Of a DNA stretch of 64,000 bases, positions 34,303-46,899 are shown in pieces (position 1 is the stretch's first letter; the number at the start of each line of letters is the position of its first letter). Both the position numbers and the translations under genes were made by a program. The notes under the pieces were generated by a model. It did no database searches. It was not told the DNA's origin and saw only the letters and a program-made list of their open reading frames with translations. The stretch is from Mercenaria mercenaria (Eukaryota; Mollusca; Bivalvia; Venerida; Veneridae): NCBI RefSeq assembly GCF_021730395.1, contig NC_069376.1:10635001-10699000 (forward strand). Reading direction: 5' to 3'.

Positions 34303-36803
34303 AACAAGAAGGCCATAATGGCCCTATATCGCTCACCTGTTATCATTGCACTTAAGGACAAGAAGCTAATTTATAACAAGAGCTGTCCCTAAGACAGCCA
34401 AGCTCGACTATTCGAAATATTGTCCCAGAAGCAGGAAAATATTACCCAAAAAGGTTAAATATCAAAAGAGTTTTAAGTTCAAAAGTGGGAATAAATTGAC
34501 CAAAGTGCATATCAGTTAATGGACTTGCTGCTATCAACTAGTTTTATAACCCCGAAGGCACATGAGAAGTTTAAATTCAATATCTGCATTAGTTTTGGAG
34601 ATAGAAACTTGCATGTAAAACATTAACCAGAATTTGCAAAGTCCAAAAGGGGGCATAATTTGGCCAAAATGAAAGTCAGAGTTATGGGACTTGATGCTAT
34701 CAACTAGTTTTATAACCCCGAAGACACATGAGAAGTTTCAATTCAATATCTGCATTAGTTTCGGAGATAGTAACTTGCATGTAAACCTTTAACCAAAATT
34801 TTCTTAGACTAAAATGGGGCATAATATGCTCAAAATACATGTCAGAGTTATGGGTCTTGACACAGTGAGGTTGGTAATTGATCTAGAAAAAGAAAAAATA
34901 AGTTTTAAATCTATATGCCTTTTAGAAATAGCTGTATGTACTTGCACACAAAGCTTTAACCAGAATTTTCTAAGTCCAAAAGGGGGCATAATTTGGCCAA
35001 AATGAAGGTCAGAGTTATGGGACTTGCTGCTATCAACTAGTTTTATAACCCCGAAGACACATGTGAAGTTTTAATCAATATCTGCATTAGTTTTGGAGAT
35101 AATAACTTGCATGTAAAACTTTAACCAAAATTTTCTAAGTCTAAAAGGGGGCATAATTTGCTCAAAAAACATGTCAGAGTTATGGGACTTCACCCAGTGA
35201 GGTTGGTAATTGATCTAGAAAAAGAAAAAATAAGTTTTAAATCTATATGCCTTTTAAAAATAGCTGTATGTATTTGCACGCAAAACATTAACCAGAATTT
35301 TCTAAGTCCAAAAGGGGGCATAATTTGGCCAAAATGAAGGTCAGAGTTATGGGACTTGCTCCTATCAACTAGTTTTATAACCCCGAAGACACATGTGAAG
35401 TTTCAAATCGATATCTGCATTAGTTTTGGAGATAGAAACTTGCATGTAAAACTTTAACCAAATTTTTCTTAGTCCAAAAGGGGGCATAATTTGCTCAAAA
35501 AAAAACATGTCAGATATATGGGACTTCACCCGGTGAGGTTGGTAATTGATCTAGAAAAAGAAAAAATAAGTTTTAAATCTATATGCCTTTTAAAAAAAGC
35601 TGTATGAATTTGCACGCAAAACATTAACCAGAATTTTCTAAGTCCAAAAGGGGGCATAATTTGGCCAAAATGAAGGTCAGAGTTATGGGACTTGCTGCTA
35701 TCAACTAGTTTTATAACCCCGAAGACACATGTGAAGTTTTAAATCAATATCTGCATTAGTTTTGGAGATAGTAACTTGCATGTAAAACTTTAACCAAAAT
35801 TTTCTAAGTCTAAAAGGGGGCATAATTGCTAAAAAATCATGTCAGAGTTATGGGACTTCACCCAGTGAGGTTGGTAATTGATCTAGAAAAAGAAAAAATA
35901 AGTTTCAAATCTATATGCCTTTTAGAAATAGCTGTATGTACTTGCACACAAAGCTTTAACCAGAATTTTCTTAAGTCCAAAAAGGGGCATAATTTGGCCA
36001 AAATGAAAGTCAGAGTTATGGGACTTGCTGCTATCAACTAGTTTTATAACCAAAATATTCTAAGTCCAAAAGGGGGCATAATTTGCTCAAATCATATGTC
36101 AGAGTTATGGGACTTGACCCAGAGAGGTTGGTAATTGACCTAGAAAAAGAAGAAATAAGTTTTAAAGCTATATGCCTTTCAGTGATGGCTGTATGTACTT
36201 GCATGCAAAAACTTAACCAAGATGTGACGCCGACGCCGACACCGACGCCGACGCCAGGAGTAGAATAGCTAGACTATTCTTCGAATAGTCGAGCTAAAAA
36301 CATAAAAAGGAAGTAATTAAAAATTTATTTTTAGAAAATTTTGAAGATTTTTCTATGTGCAATCAAGTAACCCCATGAGGTGGGGTCAATTTGACCCCGG
36401 AGGTCATGATTTGAACACATTTTGTAGAAGTCTACTGGGCAATGCTACAAGTCAAAAATTCAAGATCTAGGCCTTTTGGTTTATTTTTAGAAAATATTTG
36501 AAGATTTTCCTGTGTAAAATCAAGTGACCCCTGGGTCAGTGTCAATTTGGACCCCGGGGTTCATGATTTGAACAATTTTTGTAGAGGTTCACTAAGCAAT
36601 GCTACACATGAAATATCTAAGCTCTAGGCCTTCTGGTTTATTTTTAGAAAAAAATTAAGATTTTTCTATGTACAATCAAGTAACACCATGGGGCGGGGTC
36701 AATCTTTGTAAAGATTTTTTTTACAACTTGTTGACGCATGACGGACGACGGACATCAAGCGGTCACAATAGCTCACCTTATAACTTTGTGACAAGTGAGC
36801 TAA
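34303..36803 (+). mobile_element. Outer pearl-like element, CGCTCACCTG type, interrupted
   Basis: Left end AACAAGAAGGCCATAATGGC with hairpin GGCCAT-A-ATGGCC, then TCGCTCACCTG. The right end hairpin AGCTCACCTT...AAGTGAGCT closes in GAGCTAAT. Its own core (36299-36720) has units with GACCCC(G/T)GGGG-type text. The element is split by the inner element at 34375-36298. Confidence 0.75.
34375..36298 (+). mobile_element. Inner pearl-like element, AGCTCGACTATTCGAA type
   Basis: Begins AACAAGAGCTGTCCCTAAGA with hairpin GCTGTC-CCTAA-GACAGC. The TIR AGCTCGACTATTCGAA is matched by TTCGAATAGTCGAGCT at the right. The core is a composite array of about 335-base period (CTATCAACTAG recurs near 34690, 35029, 35360, 35695 and 36030), each unit made of two diverged halves ending in CAGAGTTATGGGACTT. 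A GACGCC microsatellite (36226-36256) precedes the right TIR. Confidence 0.85.
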
Positions 36804-37209
36804 TAATAGTTCTTTTTTCAAACTTCTACGCAATTATCTCCCTTACCTATAGGTAGAGATTTCTGAAGTTGAAGGGAAGCAACTCCTGAGTGCAGTTTAA
36901 ATTCTCTTAAAAACTACTGCCCCTGCCAAAATAAGAAAAGTCATATTGGCAGTGTTATTATTTCGTACTGGTAACAGAAAGAGTTTGGTATATTGGGTTA
37001 AAAGCTATAATTTTCTACACCTATTTTACACAAACATCTATTTCAACTGGATTTTTACTTGAAAAAATGCATATAATTCCACTTTAAACACTGAACTTTA
37101 AAGGCTAACTCCTTAATTAACTAGAACTATCACTAACGGCGATAAATAGCCCCACACAAACCTTCTCAGTGGATGTACAGAGCACACTAAGTTAAACTAT
37201 TCTTGATGT

Positions 37210-37610
37210 TTAAGTGTTTAACTGTTCCTGGTCATTGTGACCTTGACCTTTGACCTGCTAACCTCAAAGTTGACCTTGACCTGTATTTTATGATGTTACA
37301 TGTGTGTATAAAATTTTATGATCCTATGCCTAAGCATTCTCAATTTATCATCCAGAAACCATTTAACTGTTCCGAGTCATTTTGACATTGACCTTCGACC
37401 AACTGACCTTAAAATTGAATTTCCATGTATTTTATAATGCTACACCTGTGTACCAAACATTATTTAAATCTGTTAAACCTTTCATGAGTTACTGTCCGGA
37501 AACCATGAAAACCAACGGACTGACAGACCAACGGACAAGCTCATTCCTATATAATCCCCCACCCAACCCCACCCCACCCCTAAAAACAACTTCGTTTTGT
37601 GGTGGTAAAA
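37210..37610 (+). repeat. Pearl-like array, two units with TGACCTTGACCTTTGACC
   Basis: Two units of about 170 bases with AACTGTTCC(T/G)(G/A)GTCAT, then CCAACGGACTGACAGACCAA and a C-rich tract near 37556-37580 that resembles a degraded terminal block. The left end is not seen. Confidence 0.65.
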
Positions 37611-37778
37611 TGATGTCATAACTGTGTAACATATGTACTCTTAAAGTGCTTGACAGAGTAATATATAAATTTCACAACAGTGCTATAACTCCAGAAAGAA
37701 GAGGACAGGAGTTGTTGACACGATGTTCTGATAAAGATACAAAATTTCAAAGTCCGAAGAAGGGCCATACCCCTGAAA

Positions 37779-39146
37779 AACAAGAGGACCATGATGGTCC
37801 AGAATCGCTCACCTGTCCCCACATGACCCAGTTTTCAAATGAGTATGACGTCATTGTTTCTATTATTTGACATAGTGACCTAGTTTTTGAGCTCATGTGA
37901 CCTACACAATGTAGTTTTAAACTTGACCTTGATATCATCAAGATAAAAATTCTGACCAATTTTCATGAAGATCTCTTGAAAAATTTGGCCTCTAGAGAGA
38001 TCACAATGTTTTTCTATTATTTGACCTATTATTTTTAAAGACACGTAACCCAGTTTTGAACCTGACCTACATGTCATCAGGGTGTATATGCTCACCAATT
38101 TTCATTAAGATCTTATGAAAAATATGGTCTCTAGAGAGGTCACAAGGCTTTTCTATTTTTATACCTACTGTCCTAGTTTTTAACCGCACATAACCCAGTT
38201 TCAAACTTGACCTAGATATCATCAAGGTAAACATTCAGACCAATTTTCATGAAGATACAATGTTTTTCTATTTTTAGTTATATTGACCTAGTTTTTGACC
38301 GCAGTTCACCCAGTTTCAAACTAAAATTAGATATAACCATGATGAACATTAAGACCAACTTTCATACAGATCCCATGAAAAATATGGCTTCTAGAGAGGT
38401 CACAAGGTTTTTATATTATTTGTCCTACTGACCGAGTTACTAAAGGCAAAAACCCCAGTTTCAAATTTGACCTAGACATCATTAGGGTGAACACTCAGGC
38501 CAATTTTCATGAAGATCCATTCAAAAGTATGGCCTCTAGAGAGGTCACAAGGTTTTTCTATTTTTAGACCTACTGACCTAGTTTGTAATATCATTCGACC
38601 CAGTTTCAAACTTGACCTAGAAATGATCAAGATAAACATTCAGACTAACTTTCCTACAGATACAATAAAAATGTGGCCTCTAGATAGGTCACAAGGTTTT
38701 TCTATTATCTGACCAACTGACCTAGTTTTTCACAGCACGTAAATATAATCTGAAAAGTAGATCCATCGGAAGCACCGAGAACAATACAAACAGTGAAAAT
38801 TGCAGACTCGGTTTGATTGAGTCTGTTCATTTTTAAACTTGACCTAGATTTTATCAAGGTAAACATTCTGACTAACTTTCATGAAATCTATTGAAAAAGT
38901 ATGGCCTCTAAAGTCGAAATATTTTTCTATTTTTAAAGCTACTGACCTAGATTTTGAACCACACGTAACCCAGTTTCAAACTTGACCTAGATATCATCAA
39001 GATAAACATTCTGACCAACTTTCATAAAGATCCCATGAAAAAATGTGACCTCTAGAGTGGTCACAAAAAAACTTACGGACGCACGGATGACGGACGCTGC
39101 GCGATCACAAGAGCTCATCTTGTCATTTTGTAACATGTGAGCTAAT
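37779..39146 (+). mobile_element. Pearl-like element, GGACCATGATGGTCC type
   Basis: Left end AACAAGAGGACCATGATGGT with a perfect hairpin, then TCGCTCACCTG. About eight units of about 140 bases contain GACCTAGTTTTTGAC, TTTCAAACTTGACCTAGAT and CCTCTAGAGAGGTCACAAG. A foreign patch lies at about 38729-38825. The right end holds an ACGGACG-type seed and the hairpin GAGCTCATC...TGTGAGCTAAT. Confidence 0.85.
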
Positions 39147-39299
39147 ATTTGGACAATATGCGCATGCACTTGAGGAGCGGAGTGCATGTGAATGTTTGAG
39201 AGACAGATAGTTAAAACACTATATGAATCCCAGTTTGTTGCCAGCTGCAGCATTAAACGATTCTGAATTGAAATGGCTTTTACCCTAGGTGACACGTGA

Positions 39300-39800
39300 C
39301 ATCATGACCGGAAATTAAAAGAGGTCATCTTCTCAAGGAGACTTAGTAAATCAGTTTTGCTGTATACTGATTTATAAAGGATTTGATGCTAGGTGATCTT
39401 GACCTTTCACCACGTGACCCGAAATTGATGAAGGTCATCTACTAATGGAGACCAATCAACATATGAAATCTAAAGAGATCTCAAGATATTGGTTTAAAAT
39501 GGATTTGACCCTAAATGACCTTGACCTCATGACCTGCAATTTATCAGGAGACTACACATACAATAAAATATAATGGCTCAAGGTCAAATAGTTATCTAAA
39601 GGTAATAATCAGAAATGGATTTGACCAATTAGGACCTTGCGACCTTGACCTTTGACCCCAAAAATCAACAGGGGTCAACATAAGAAGACCAATCACCCTG
39701 TGAAATATGACAGCCTTGAGAATAGTATATATCAAGATATCGAGCATAAATTGATTTCCTATATAAGGCAGCTGTGACCTTGACCTTTAGGCCAGAGACC
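39300..39800 (+). repeat. Pearl-like array, GGATTTGACCCTAAATGACC type
   Basis: Three to four diverged units of about 120-130 bases with AAATGGATTTGACC, GACCTTGACCT and a GGAGAC(C/T)A word. No left end is seen; it runs into another element's left end at 39811. Confidence 0.6.
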
Positions 39801-39810
39801 TGAAAATCAA

Positions 39811-40007
39811 AACAAGAGGGCCAAGATGGCCCTAGGTCGTTCACCTGAGAAACACACCATACCATAACATATTAAACAGAGTATGATCATAGGCCCAAGC
39901 ATTTTTGAGTTATCTTCTTGAAATGGATGGGTGTGCGGACAGACAGACCGACATCAGCAAAACAATATACACCTCGAAGGGGGTATAATAAAGGTACTGC
40001 TGGAAAT
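39811..40007 (+). mobile_element. Left end of a pearl-like element, GGGCCAAGATGGCCC type
   Basis: AACAAGAGGGCCAAGATGGC with its hairpin, then TCGTTCACCTGAGAAACACA, then a GGACAGACAGACCGACAT tail and a CGAAGGGGGTATAAT terminus. The core is mostly lost. Confidence 0.65.
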
Positions 40008-41410
40008 AACAAGAGCTGTCCGTAATATAGCGCGCTCGACTTTTCTCAGTGCTTGACTCTGACTTAGAGCTTTGCCAGTAAAAAATACAAGTTAAAAAGG
40101 AACATAACTCAGTCAAAATTCAAACAAGAGTTCCGGGAATTGTTTCTCGTGGTGAAGTCTTTAAAAGCAAATGACTATTTTGAGTTTCAAGTCAAAGGCA
40201 TTAATAGTAACAGAGATATTTGACTATCAAAAATGTTTACAAAAAATTCTAAGATGGCCCTAGTTCGCTCACCTGAGAAACACACCATAACACAACATTT
40301 TAAACAGAATAAGAATGTTTGACCTATTGATTTCATGGAAAAAATATTAAAAATGTAGTATTTTCTTTGATTTGACCTAGTGACTTAGTTTTTGACCCCA
40401 GATGACCCATATTCTTCGAGCTTGACCTAAATTTCATCCAGGTAATCATTCTGACCAAACTACGTGAAGATTAATTGAAAATTACAGCCTCTATCGCATA
40501 CACAATGTTTTTCTTTGATTTGACCTAATGACCTAGTTTTTGATCACAGATGACCTATTTTCAAATTCGGCCTAGATTTCATCAAGGTAACCATTCTGAC
40601 CAAATTTCATGAAGATTAATTGAAAAATACAGCCTCTATCGCATACACAAGGTTTTTCTTTGATTTGACCTAGTGACCTAGTTTTTGACCCCAGATAACC
40701 CATTTTTGAACTCTGCCTAGATTTTATCAAGGTAATCATTCTGACCAATTTGCATGAAGATCAGTTGAAAAATACAGCCTCTATCGCATACACAAGCTAA
40801 ATGTTGACAGACGACAGACAGACGCCGGACATTGAGCGATCACAAAAACTCACCTCAGCATTGCTTAGGTGAGCTAAAAAGGGCCATAATTCTGTAAGAA
40901 TTTAAATCAGAGTTAACGGAATTGTGTCTAGTGTAGACTTTGATGGTAAACAAGTATTTCTATTTTAAGTTTCAAGTAAAAAGCTTTGATAGTAACAGAA
41001 ATATTTGACTTTATCAAAAACTTTATAAAAAAATTCTAAGTTAAAAAGGGACACAACTCTGTCAATATTCAAATCAGAGTTATGGGAATTGTGTCTCCCG
41101 GTGTAGATTTTGATAGTAAATTACCATTTTGAGTTTCAAGTCAAAAGCTTTAATAGTAACAGTGATATTTGACTTAATCAAAACTTTAACCAAAAATTCT
41201 AAGTTAAAAAGGGGCATAACTCTGTCTAAATTCATATCAGATATATGGGGATTGTTTCTCCTGGTGTAGACTTTGATGGTAAAAAGTATTTTAAGTTTCA
41301 AGTTAGCTTTGACAGTAACAGAGATATTTGACTTCATCAAAAACTTTAACCAACGGCAATGCCGTGGCGGGTACAATAGCTCTACTTTTTCTTCGAAAAG
41401 TCAAGCTAAA
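40008..41410 (+). mobile_element. Pearl-like element, CTCGACTTTTC type, interrupted
   Basis: Left end AACAAGAGCTGTCCG then GCTCGACTTTTC; right end CTTCGAAAAGTCAAGCTAAA. Array units of about 150 bases carry TTCAAATCAGAGTTATGGG and AGTAACAGAGATATTTGACT. It is split by a different element at 40251-40877. The same family occurs at 45572-46850. Confidence 0.8.
40251..40877 (+). mobile_element. Pearl-like element inserted in the previous one
   Basis: Starts AAGATGGCCCTAGTTCGCTC with ACCTGAG and ends in the hairpin CTCACCTCAGC...TTAGGTGAGCTAAA. Three units of about 150 bases contain GACCTAGTTTTTGAC, ATTTCATCAAGGTAA and AGCCTCTATCGCATACACAA. The host array resumes at once with AAGGGCCATAATTCTG. The AACAAGAGGGCC start is missing at the junction. 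Confidence 0.75.
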
Positions 41411-41904
41411 AACAGACTCAAAAAACAAACCAGTACTGTATAGATCTTTGCACTTTTCACAAGCATACGTTAGCCATGCTAACCATTTTCATCAACTGGA
41501 GTATTCCATTTCCCCTTGCTTTTTGCCATTGTCAATTTGAAGATTTGTTTTGAATTACACATCAAATCGGATCCTAAAATAGAAAAGAAGTACTATTTCT
41601 ATAATTATGACATCAATGAATTTAAAGATAACTATATACACACAGTAATAAGTGTCGCTTCAAATTCATTATAATATTATACCAGAAAATATTAAGGATA
41701 ACATGGCGTAATAGGCCTCAAATTCACCAAAGGCGTACATGTGTGTTTTTTGAAAATAATGAAGCAAAGTGTGACATAGGGGTTGAAATTTCAAACCTAT
41801 TTTTTATAGTGGTCACCTATTTCATATGACAGCAAATACTTCTAATTTCAAGGAAATAGCTTTGGCAAAGTGTTGAGAAATACCAGTCAGAAAATATTTA
41901 TGAT
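41411..41904. other. Gene-free stretch
   Basis: Nothing supportable beyond AT-rich sequence. Confidence 0.4.
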
Positions 41905-42292
41905 ACATAATCCTAGCATAAAACTGCTGTTATTGTCACTTTTCAGGGGTGTTTTAACAGGAGAGAAAACGTGCGTTAACAGAGACATTCACGCGCTCAC
42001 GTGCTGTTATAACACCTTTTTATATAGGCGCATTCCGTGGCAAAGCGTAAACGTATTACGGCCCCAAAACGGATAATTCAAAGGGAAATGACGTCAACGT
42101 GAAAAAAACAACGTAGACTTTACCACGCATTTCATGGAAGTTAATGACGTTGAGGGAAAATATATTCATTTACCTGCTTTTTTTACACGTGTTATGCTAG
42201 AATAGCGATAGCGCATGCTCTTTTCGTGTTGTAACGTTTCCAGAATCCCTCAGATGTTATAACACGAAAACATATGCCTTATCCCTACATAG
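41905..42292 (+). mobile_element. MITE family J/K, copy 3
   Basis: Begins CCTAGCATAAAACTGCTGTT and ends GCCTTATCCCTACA. Closely matches copy 2 (28540-28990) but lacks most of its terminal hairpin, keeping only TCCCTCAGATGTTATAACAC. Confidence 0.8.
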
Positions 42293-42725
42293 GTATGTGT
42301 GTGTTGTTCGAAACTTAATTTATCAAATATTTGTGGACACTGGTTCTTAAAATCACCATTTCTGCATAAATATGACATGAAAATAAAATTCTTCTTAGAA
42401 AAGTTATTGCTCAATGAAAAATAATGAACATATTATTATAAAACATATTTTTTTCTAACAGTTCGTATGTTCATCAACCGCATGTATTTATAGAATATGT
42501 TCATATTTAAGTAAATTCTTTCAACTACACAATATTCACTAGTGAACATTAACATATATAGGTAAACTTGACAGCTTAAGAATCAATAAAGTTAATATTT
42601 CCACTTTTTAACTTGAAAATTGGCAACTAGGACAAAAATGCAAACAATGAATTTTAAATTGTCCAGGGTTTCTTTTATAATGCTAAATTATGAAGTAATG
42701 CCTAAATTTTGTGGCATACTACAAA

Positions 42726-42832
42726 ACATGGAGTGGAGTCGTGGAGTGGAGTCATGGAGTGGAGTGGAGTCAAAATTGGAGTGGAGTCGTGGAGTGGAGT
42801 CAAATTTGGAGTGGAATTGTTGAGTCAAAATT
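42726..42832 (+). repeat. GGAGTGGAGTC minisatellite
   Basis: Repeats of TGGAGTGGAGTC, with variants carrying CAAAATT or CGTGGA, in about 10-26-base steps. The mirror array is at 50124-50308. Confidence 0.9.
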
Positions 42833-44040
42833 TTGAAATGTATTAAGCCTGTGAAACTCCATCTAAATTCCTGTTAACAAAATAATTGATTTATTGCCCT
42901 TTAGAGAAAATGCGAGTTAGTATATATATAATATATTTCTGAAATAATAAATGTAGTGTCTATATCTATGTTCTAGTTCCATGTATTTCTAACACCTACC
43001 ATGTGGTTGATTAGATATTTGAAGGTTTAATTAGGTTATAATAATGGTTGTTGCCTACATTAATTTTCATTTTAAATGACAGGAGAAAGGTTGTGCATTA
43101 TCATAGTGGTGTCAATTCCAATCAAAAATGATTAAAAAAAATTCTAGCATTTCATGATGTAGCACTGGATTTATTATTTAAATTTGAAATGGCATTTGCA
43201 TTTATATATTAAATGTTCATCACATGGAGATAACATGTTGTTTTTCTTGTTGTTTTTTTCTTGTTTATTAAAAGTAACTGACTTTTAGGTGAAACTTTAT
43301 AAAATACATGTTTCTTATCTGTGAAATGCATTTGAGACCACTGGGATGAAGGGGCTATTGGAATCATTAGGTCAATGTCACCATTTGAAAAGATTCTTTC
43401 AAACATTACGCTATCATTACATAAGTCAGGAAATACACATGCGCTATACACATGGATTTAAAACATCGCTAACTTTTTGACACTCAGGAATACGAGGGTC
43501 GTTCAATAAATAATGCTACTCCATGTGTAGTTCCTTAAGCAATTTTTTGGGAACAAAGTAACATCGGAATAAAAAAAAATCGTGAAAGCCAAATTATAAA
43601 AATAATTAATTGAATGAGGTGTACACGCTGGTATACTGGAGCATATCAAAAAACTTAGGTTTAACCTGGGCATCCAGCTCTCAGAATAATAGAATAACTT
43701 GTGAAATCTCAAAAGTCTATCATTTTTGTACGAGATACAGCAATTTGTGATGAGTATGAGTTTGTTTTTAAATACTTATTGCGTTTTTCATTTTACAAGA
43801 CAACTAAAACATCTTAACTCGAGGTTAATTCCATCTGGAATGAGTCTTGAGAGCGATTAATCTTAAGTTGTAAGAACTTGTTTCGCAATCGAGAATAAAG
43901 AAATTAGTATAAACTTAAATACAAGAATTTTGTCAATGATCAACATCACACCTGACAAAATTGCAGAGGCTTATTGTACTCAACTCATCATTTTTTGAGT
44001 AAAAATGTGCAACCATTTAATACAGTAACACTAAATTGCG

Positions 44041-44410
44041 GGTTGCTCTAATGGAAAAATGTTTCCAGTAGGGGAAACTTCCCGTTCGGGAAATCATTTA
44101 TGGGTTTTTCCCTACTTCCTGAACGGGAAACTTGTTACTTTTTATAGTAACATGCTTCCCGTTCGGGAAGCAATATCGCAAGTTTTAGACCCATTTCATT
44201 CAAAATAGCCAGTGCATAAGAATATGCACAAGATCTGCAAATTGAATATGCCACATTAATCTTGAAAGATATATCTAAATTTCTACCGTTCACAATTTTT
44301 TTAAATGTCTTACTGAATTTTTTATTTGACACTGAAATTTGCCATTTTCTTTAGAAATTGCTTAAAAGCAGAGTTTCCCGAATTGGAAACCTAACTTCCT
44401 GATCGAGAAA
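44041..44410. repeat. Inner inverted block, left, with CCCGTTCGGGAA hairpins
   Basis: Contains TTCCCGTTCGGGAA twice and related CTTCCTGAACGGGAAACT. Each is itself a small palindrome. The whole block is inverted at 48851-49211. Confidence 0.8.
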
Positions 44411-44699
44411 CGGAGCCTTTAAGTTACTTCACAACCAGGGAACTGAAAGTAGACATTAAGAAAATTTATTCTTTTATTTTGTTATAAAGAGCAACTATTT
44501 CAAATTTCATGTTTTCAAGGAGTAATTTGATGTGTCCGGTGCCCCAGGATTTTAACAGACTCGTATGAGTTTGGGTTCAAAGACAGTGGGTCAATTATTT
44601 GAACATTTACCAAGATTTTGTCTTGCGTAACTCCAGCATAGTTTCTGACGTAAACGTAATTTCTTTCTCCTTCTAGCTCGTCTGATTTTTACAAAAAAT

Positions 44700-45075
44700 T
44701 CTATGAGGTATTGTCGTCACTTGATCGTTGGCGTCGGTGTCTGCGTTGATTAAAAAATTTGTTTAGGTCCACTTTTTCTCAAACGCTGTAAGTGTTACAG
44801 CTTTAAAACTTCGCACATTAGGGGACTATGTTTACCTAGAACCACAACTCTGATATGCATTTTGATAAAATGATGGCCCTTTATTGTAGTTGGAAAATTT
44901 AATTTCTTGGTTAAATGTTTTTTTTAGGTCACCTTTTCTCAAAAACTATAAGAGCTACAGTTTTGAAACTTTGCACACCTATTTATCACCGATCATTAGG
45001 GACTATATAGTTCAAGAACCATAACTCTAATCTGCATTTTGTCAGAATTACGGCCATTTTTGTACTTAGAAAATC
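44700..45075 (+). repeat. Pearl-like array, two units (TTTAGGTC(C)AC-TTTTCTCAAA)
   Basis: Two units of about 160 bases with CTACAGTTTTGAAACTTTGC, GGGACTAT and AACCATAACTCTAATCTGCA. A GGCGTCGGTGTCTGCG block at 44728-44745 resembles a terminal microsatellite in inverted orientation. Confidence 0.55.
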
Positions 45076-45571
45076 CCAGCGATATCTTTTTAAGATCTCT
45101 TGTATGTGTTACTACATAATACACATGTTATTTCATTACTTTTCTATTGTTCAGTTTCTATCATTGTCAATACAATCAGAGATATTGCATTCAACAAATG
45201 CGGACCTCTGCTCTTCAAAAATAATCTTCTTTGCTGAAACAAATTTACAAATATTCATAATGTGGGTCATAAACTGAATCATGATACTGGCCTGTTTTGT
45301 TCTTTACACCGTCTAGTTTTTGTAAGTTTTCACTATATCGGAACCAGGTATTTGGGTGCATATCCTTGTCAAACTGATGTTCTGAATTCAAATCTACTGC
45401 ACAAAATGATGTTACAACTGATGCATTTACTTTGTTATCAGCTTTAATTGACCATGTTTTTCCATTTGATCATTGTCAAAGGCTTCTATACAGTAAGACA
45501 GAAGAAATTTCAGTTGCTAAGTTCCCTGTGATGTCAGCCACTTCATTAACGTAAGATAGCAACCAGATGAA

Positions 45572-46850
45572 TAACTAGAGCTGTCCATAAGTCTTGTCAG
45601 TGCTTGACTCTGAATAAGAGCTTTGCCAGTACAAATTTTAACAGTCAAAATTCAAATCAGAGTTGAGGATTGTTTCCCCTATTTTAATTTTCGGGTCAAA
45701 ATCTTTGATAGTAACAGTGATATTTGACTTCATCAAAAACTTTAACCAAAAATGTCTAAGTTAAAAAGAGGCATAACTCTGTCAAATTTCAAATCAGTGT
45801 TATGGGGATTGTTTCTCCTGGTGTAGACTTTGATAACTAGATGCCCAAGGGCAACATGTCGAGCCCGCCAGCTGTCAAAAGGACTGGGAGTTGCACACGA
45901 AACTCGGTCTCACTGAGACAAATATTTGTGCCAAATAAAACAATAGTGCCAGGTTATTTTATAATCCCACATTCAATGACGAAGTTATTGTCCAGACAAG
46001 GTCAGTTATAGCCATATTTGACCTTTAAACTCCAAGTGTGACCTTAACCTTTAAGATATTGACACGGGTGTTGCGCGCGACACGCCGTCTCATGGTGGTG
46101 AACAATTGTGCCAAGTTATTTTAAAATCCCACAATCAATGACAAAGTTATTGTCCGGACAAGGTCAATTATAGCCATATTTGACCTTTAAACTCGAAGTG
46201 TGACCTTGACCTTTAAGATATTGATGGTGGTTTTGCACGCGACACACGATCTCATGGTGGTAAACAATTGTGCCAGGTTATTTTACAATCCCACATTTAA
46301 TGACGAAGTTATTGTCCGGACAAGGTCAATTATAGCATATTTGACCTTTAAACTCCAAGTGTGACCTTGACCTTTAAGATATTGATACGGATCTGCGCGC
46401 GATACGCCGTCTCATGGTGGTGAACAATTGTGCCAAGTTATTTTAAAATCCCACAATCAATGACAAACTTATGGTCCGGACAAAGAAATCCAGACGGACG
46501 CACTGACGCATGCAAGCACACACATACACCGAACAGCCATTTGGACAACTCCCTTACGGGCTCGCCAAAAGCTTTAATCTTTGATTGTAACCGAAATATT
46601 TGACTTATCGAAACTTTTTTCACAACAAAATCAATTTTAAAAAGGGGCATAACTCAGTAAATACCTATTTTAAGTTCCAAGTCAAAAACTTTGATAGTAA
46701 CAGAGATATTTGACTTTATCAAAAACTTTAACAAAAAAGTCTAAGTTAAAAAGGAGAATAACTGTCATAAGTCAAATTAGAGTTATGTGGATTGGTGTAG
46801 ACTTTGATAGTAAATAAAATTTTTAAGATTGAAGTCATATTTTTGTTTAC
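45572..46850 (+). mobile_element. Pearl-like element, second copy of the 40008 family, interrupted
   Basis: AACTAGAGCTGTCCATAAG starts it. Units carry AGTAACAGTGATATTTGACT and CAGTGTTATGGGGATTG, as at 41.0-41.3 kb. It breaks at 45834, where another element enters, and resumes at 46567. The right terminus is unclear. Confidence 0.7.
45835..46566 (+). mobile_element. Pearl-like element, TGCCCAAGGGCA type, inserted in the previous one
   Basis: AACTAGATGCCCAAGGGCAA gives hairpin TGCCC-AA-GGGCA, followed by GTCGAGCCCGCC. The right end CTCCCTTACGGGCTCGCC mirrors it. The core has four units of about 150-170 bases with GACCTTTAAACTC(C/G)AAGTGTG, CGCGACACGC and TTATTGTCCGGACAAGGTCA. Confidence 0.8.
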
Positions 46851-46899
46851 TTCTCTAGTTAGGTTTAAAACAGTCTGAAAGAGCATTTGTCACCTTTGC

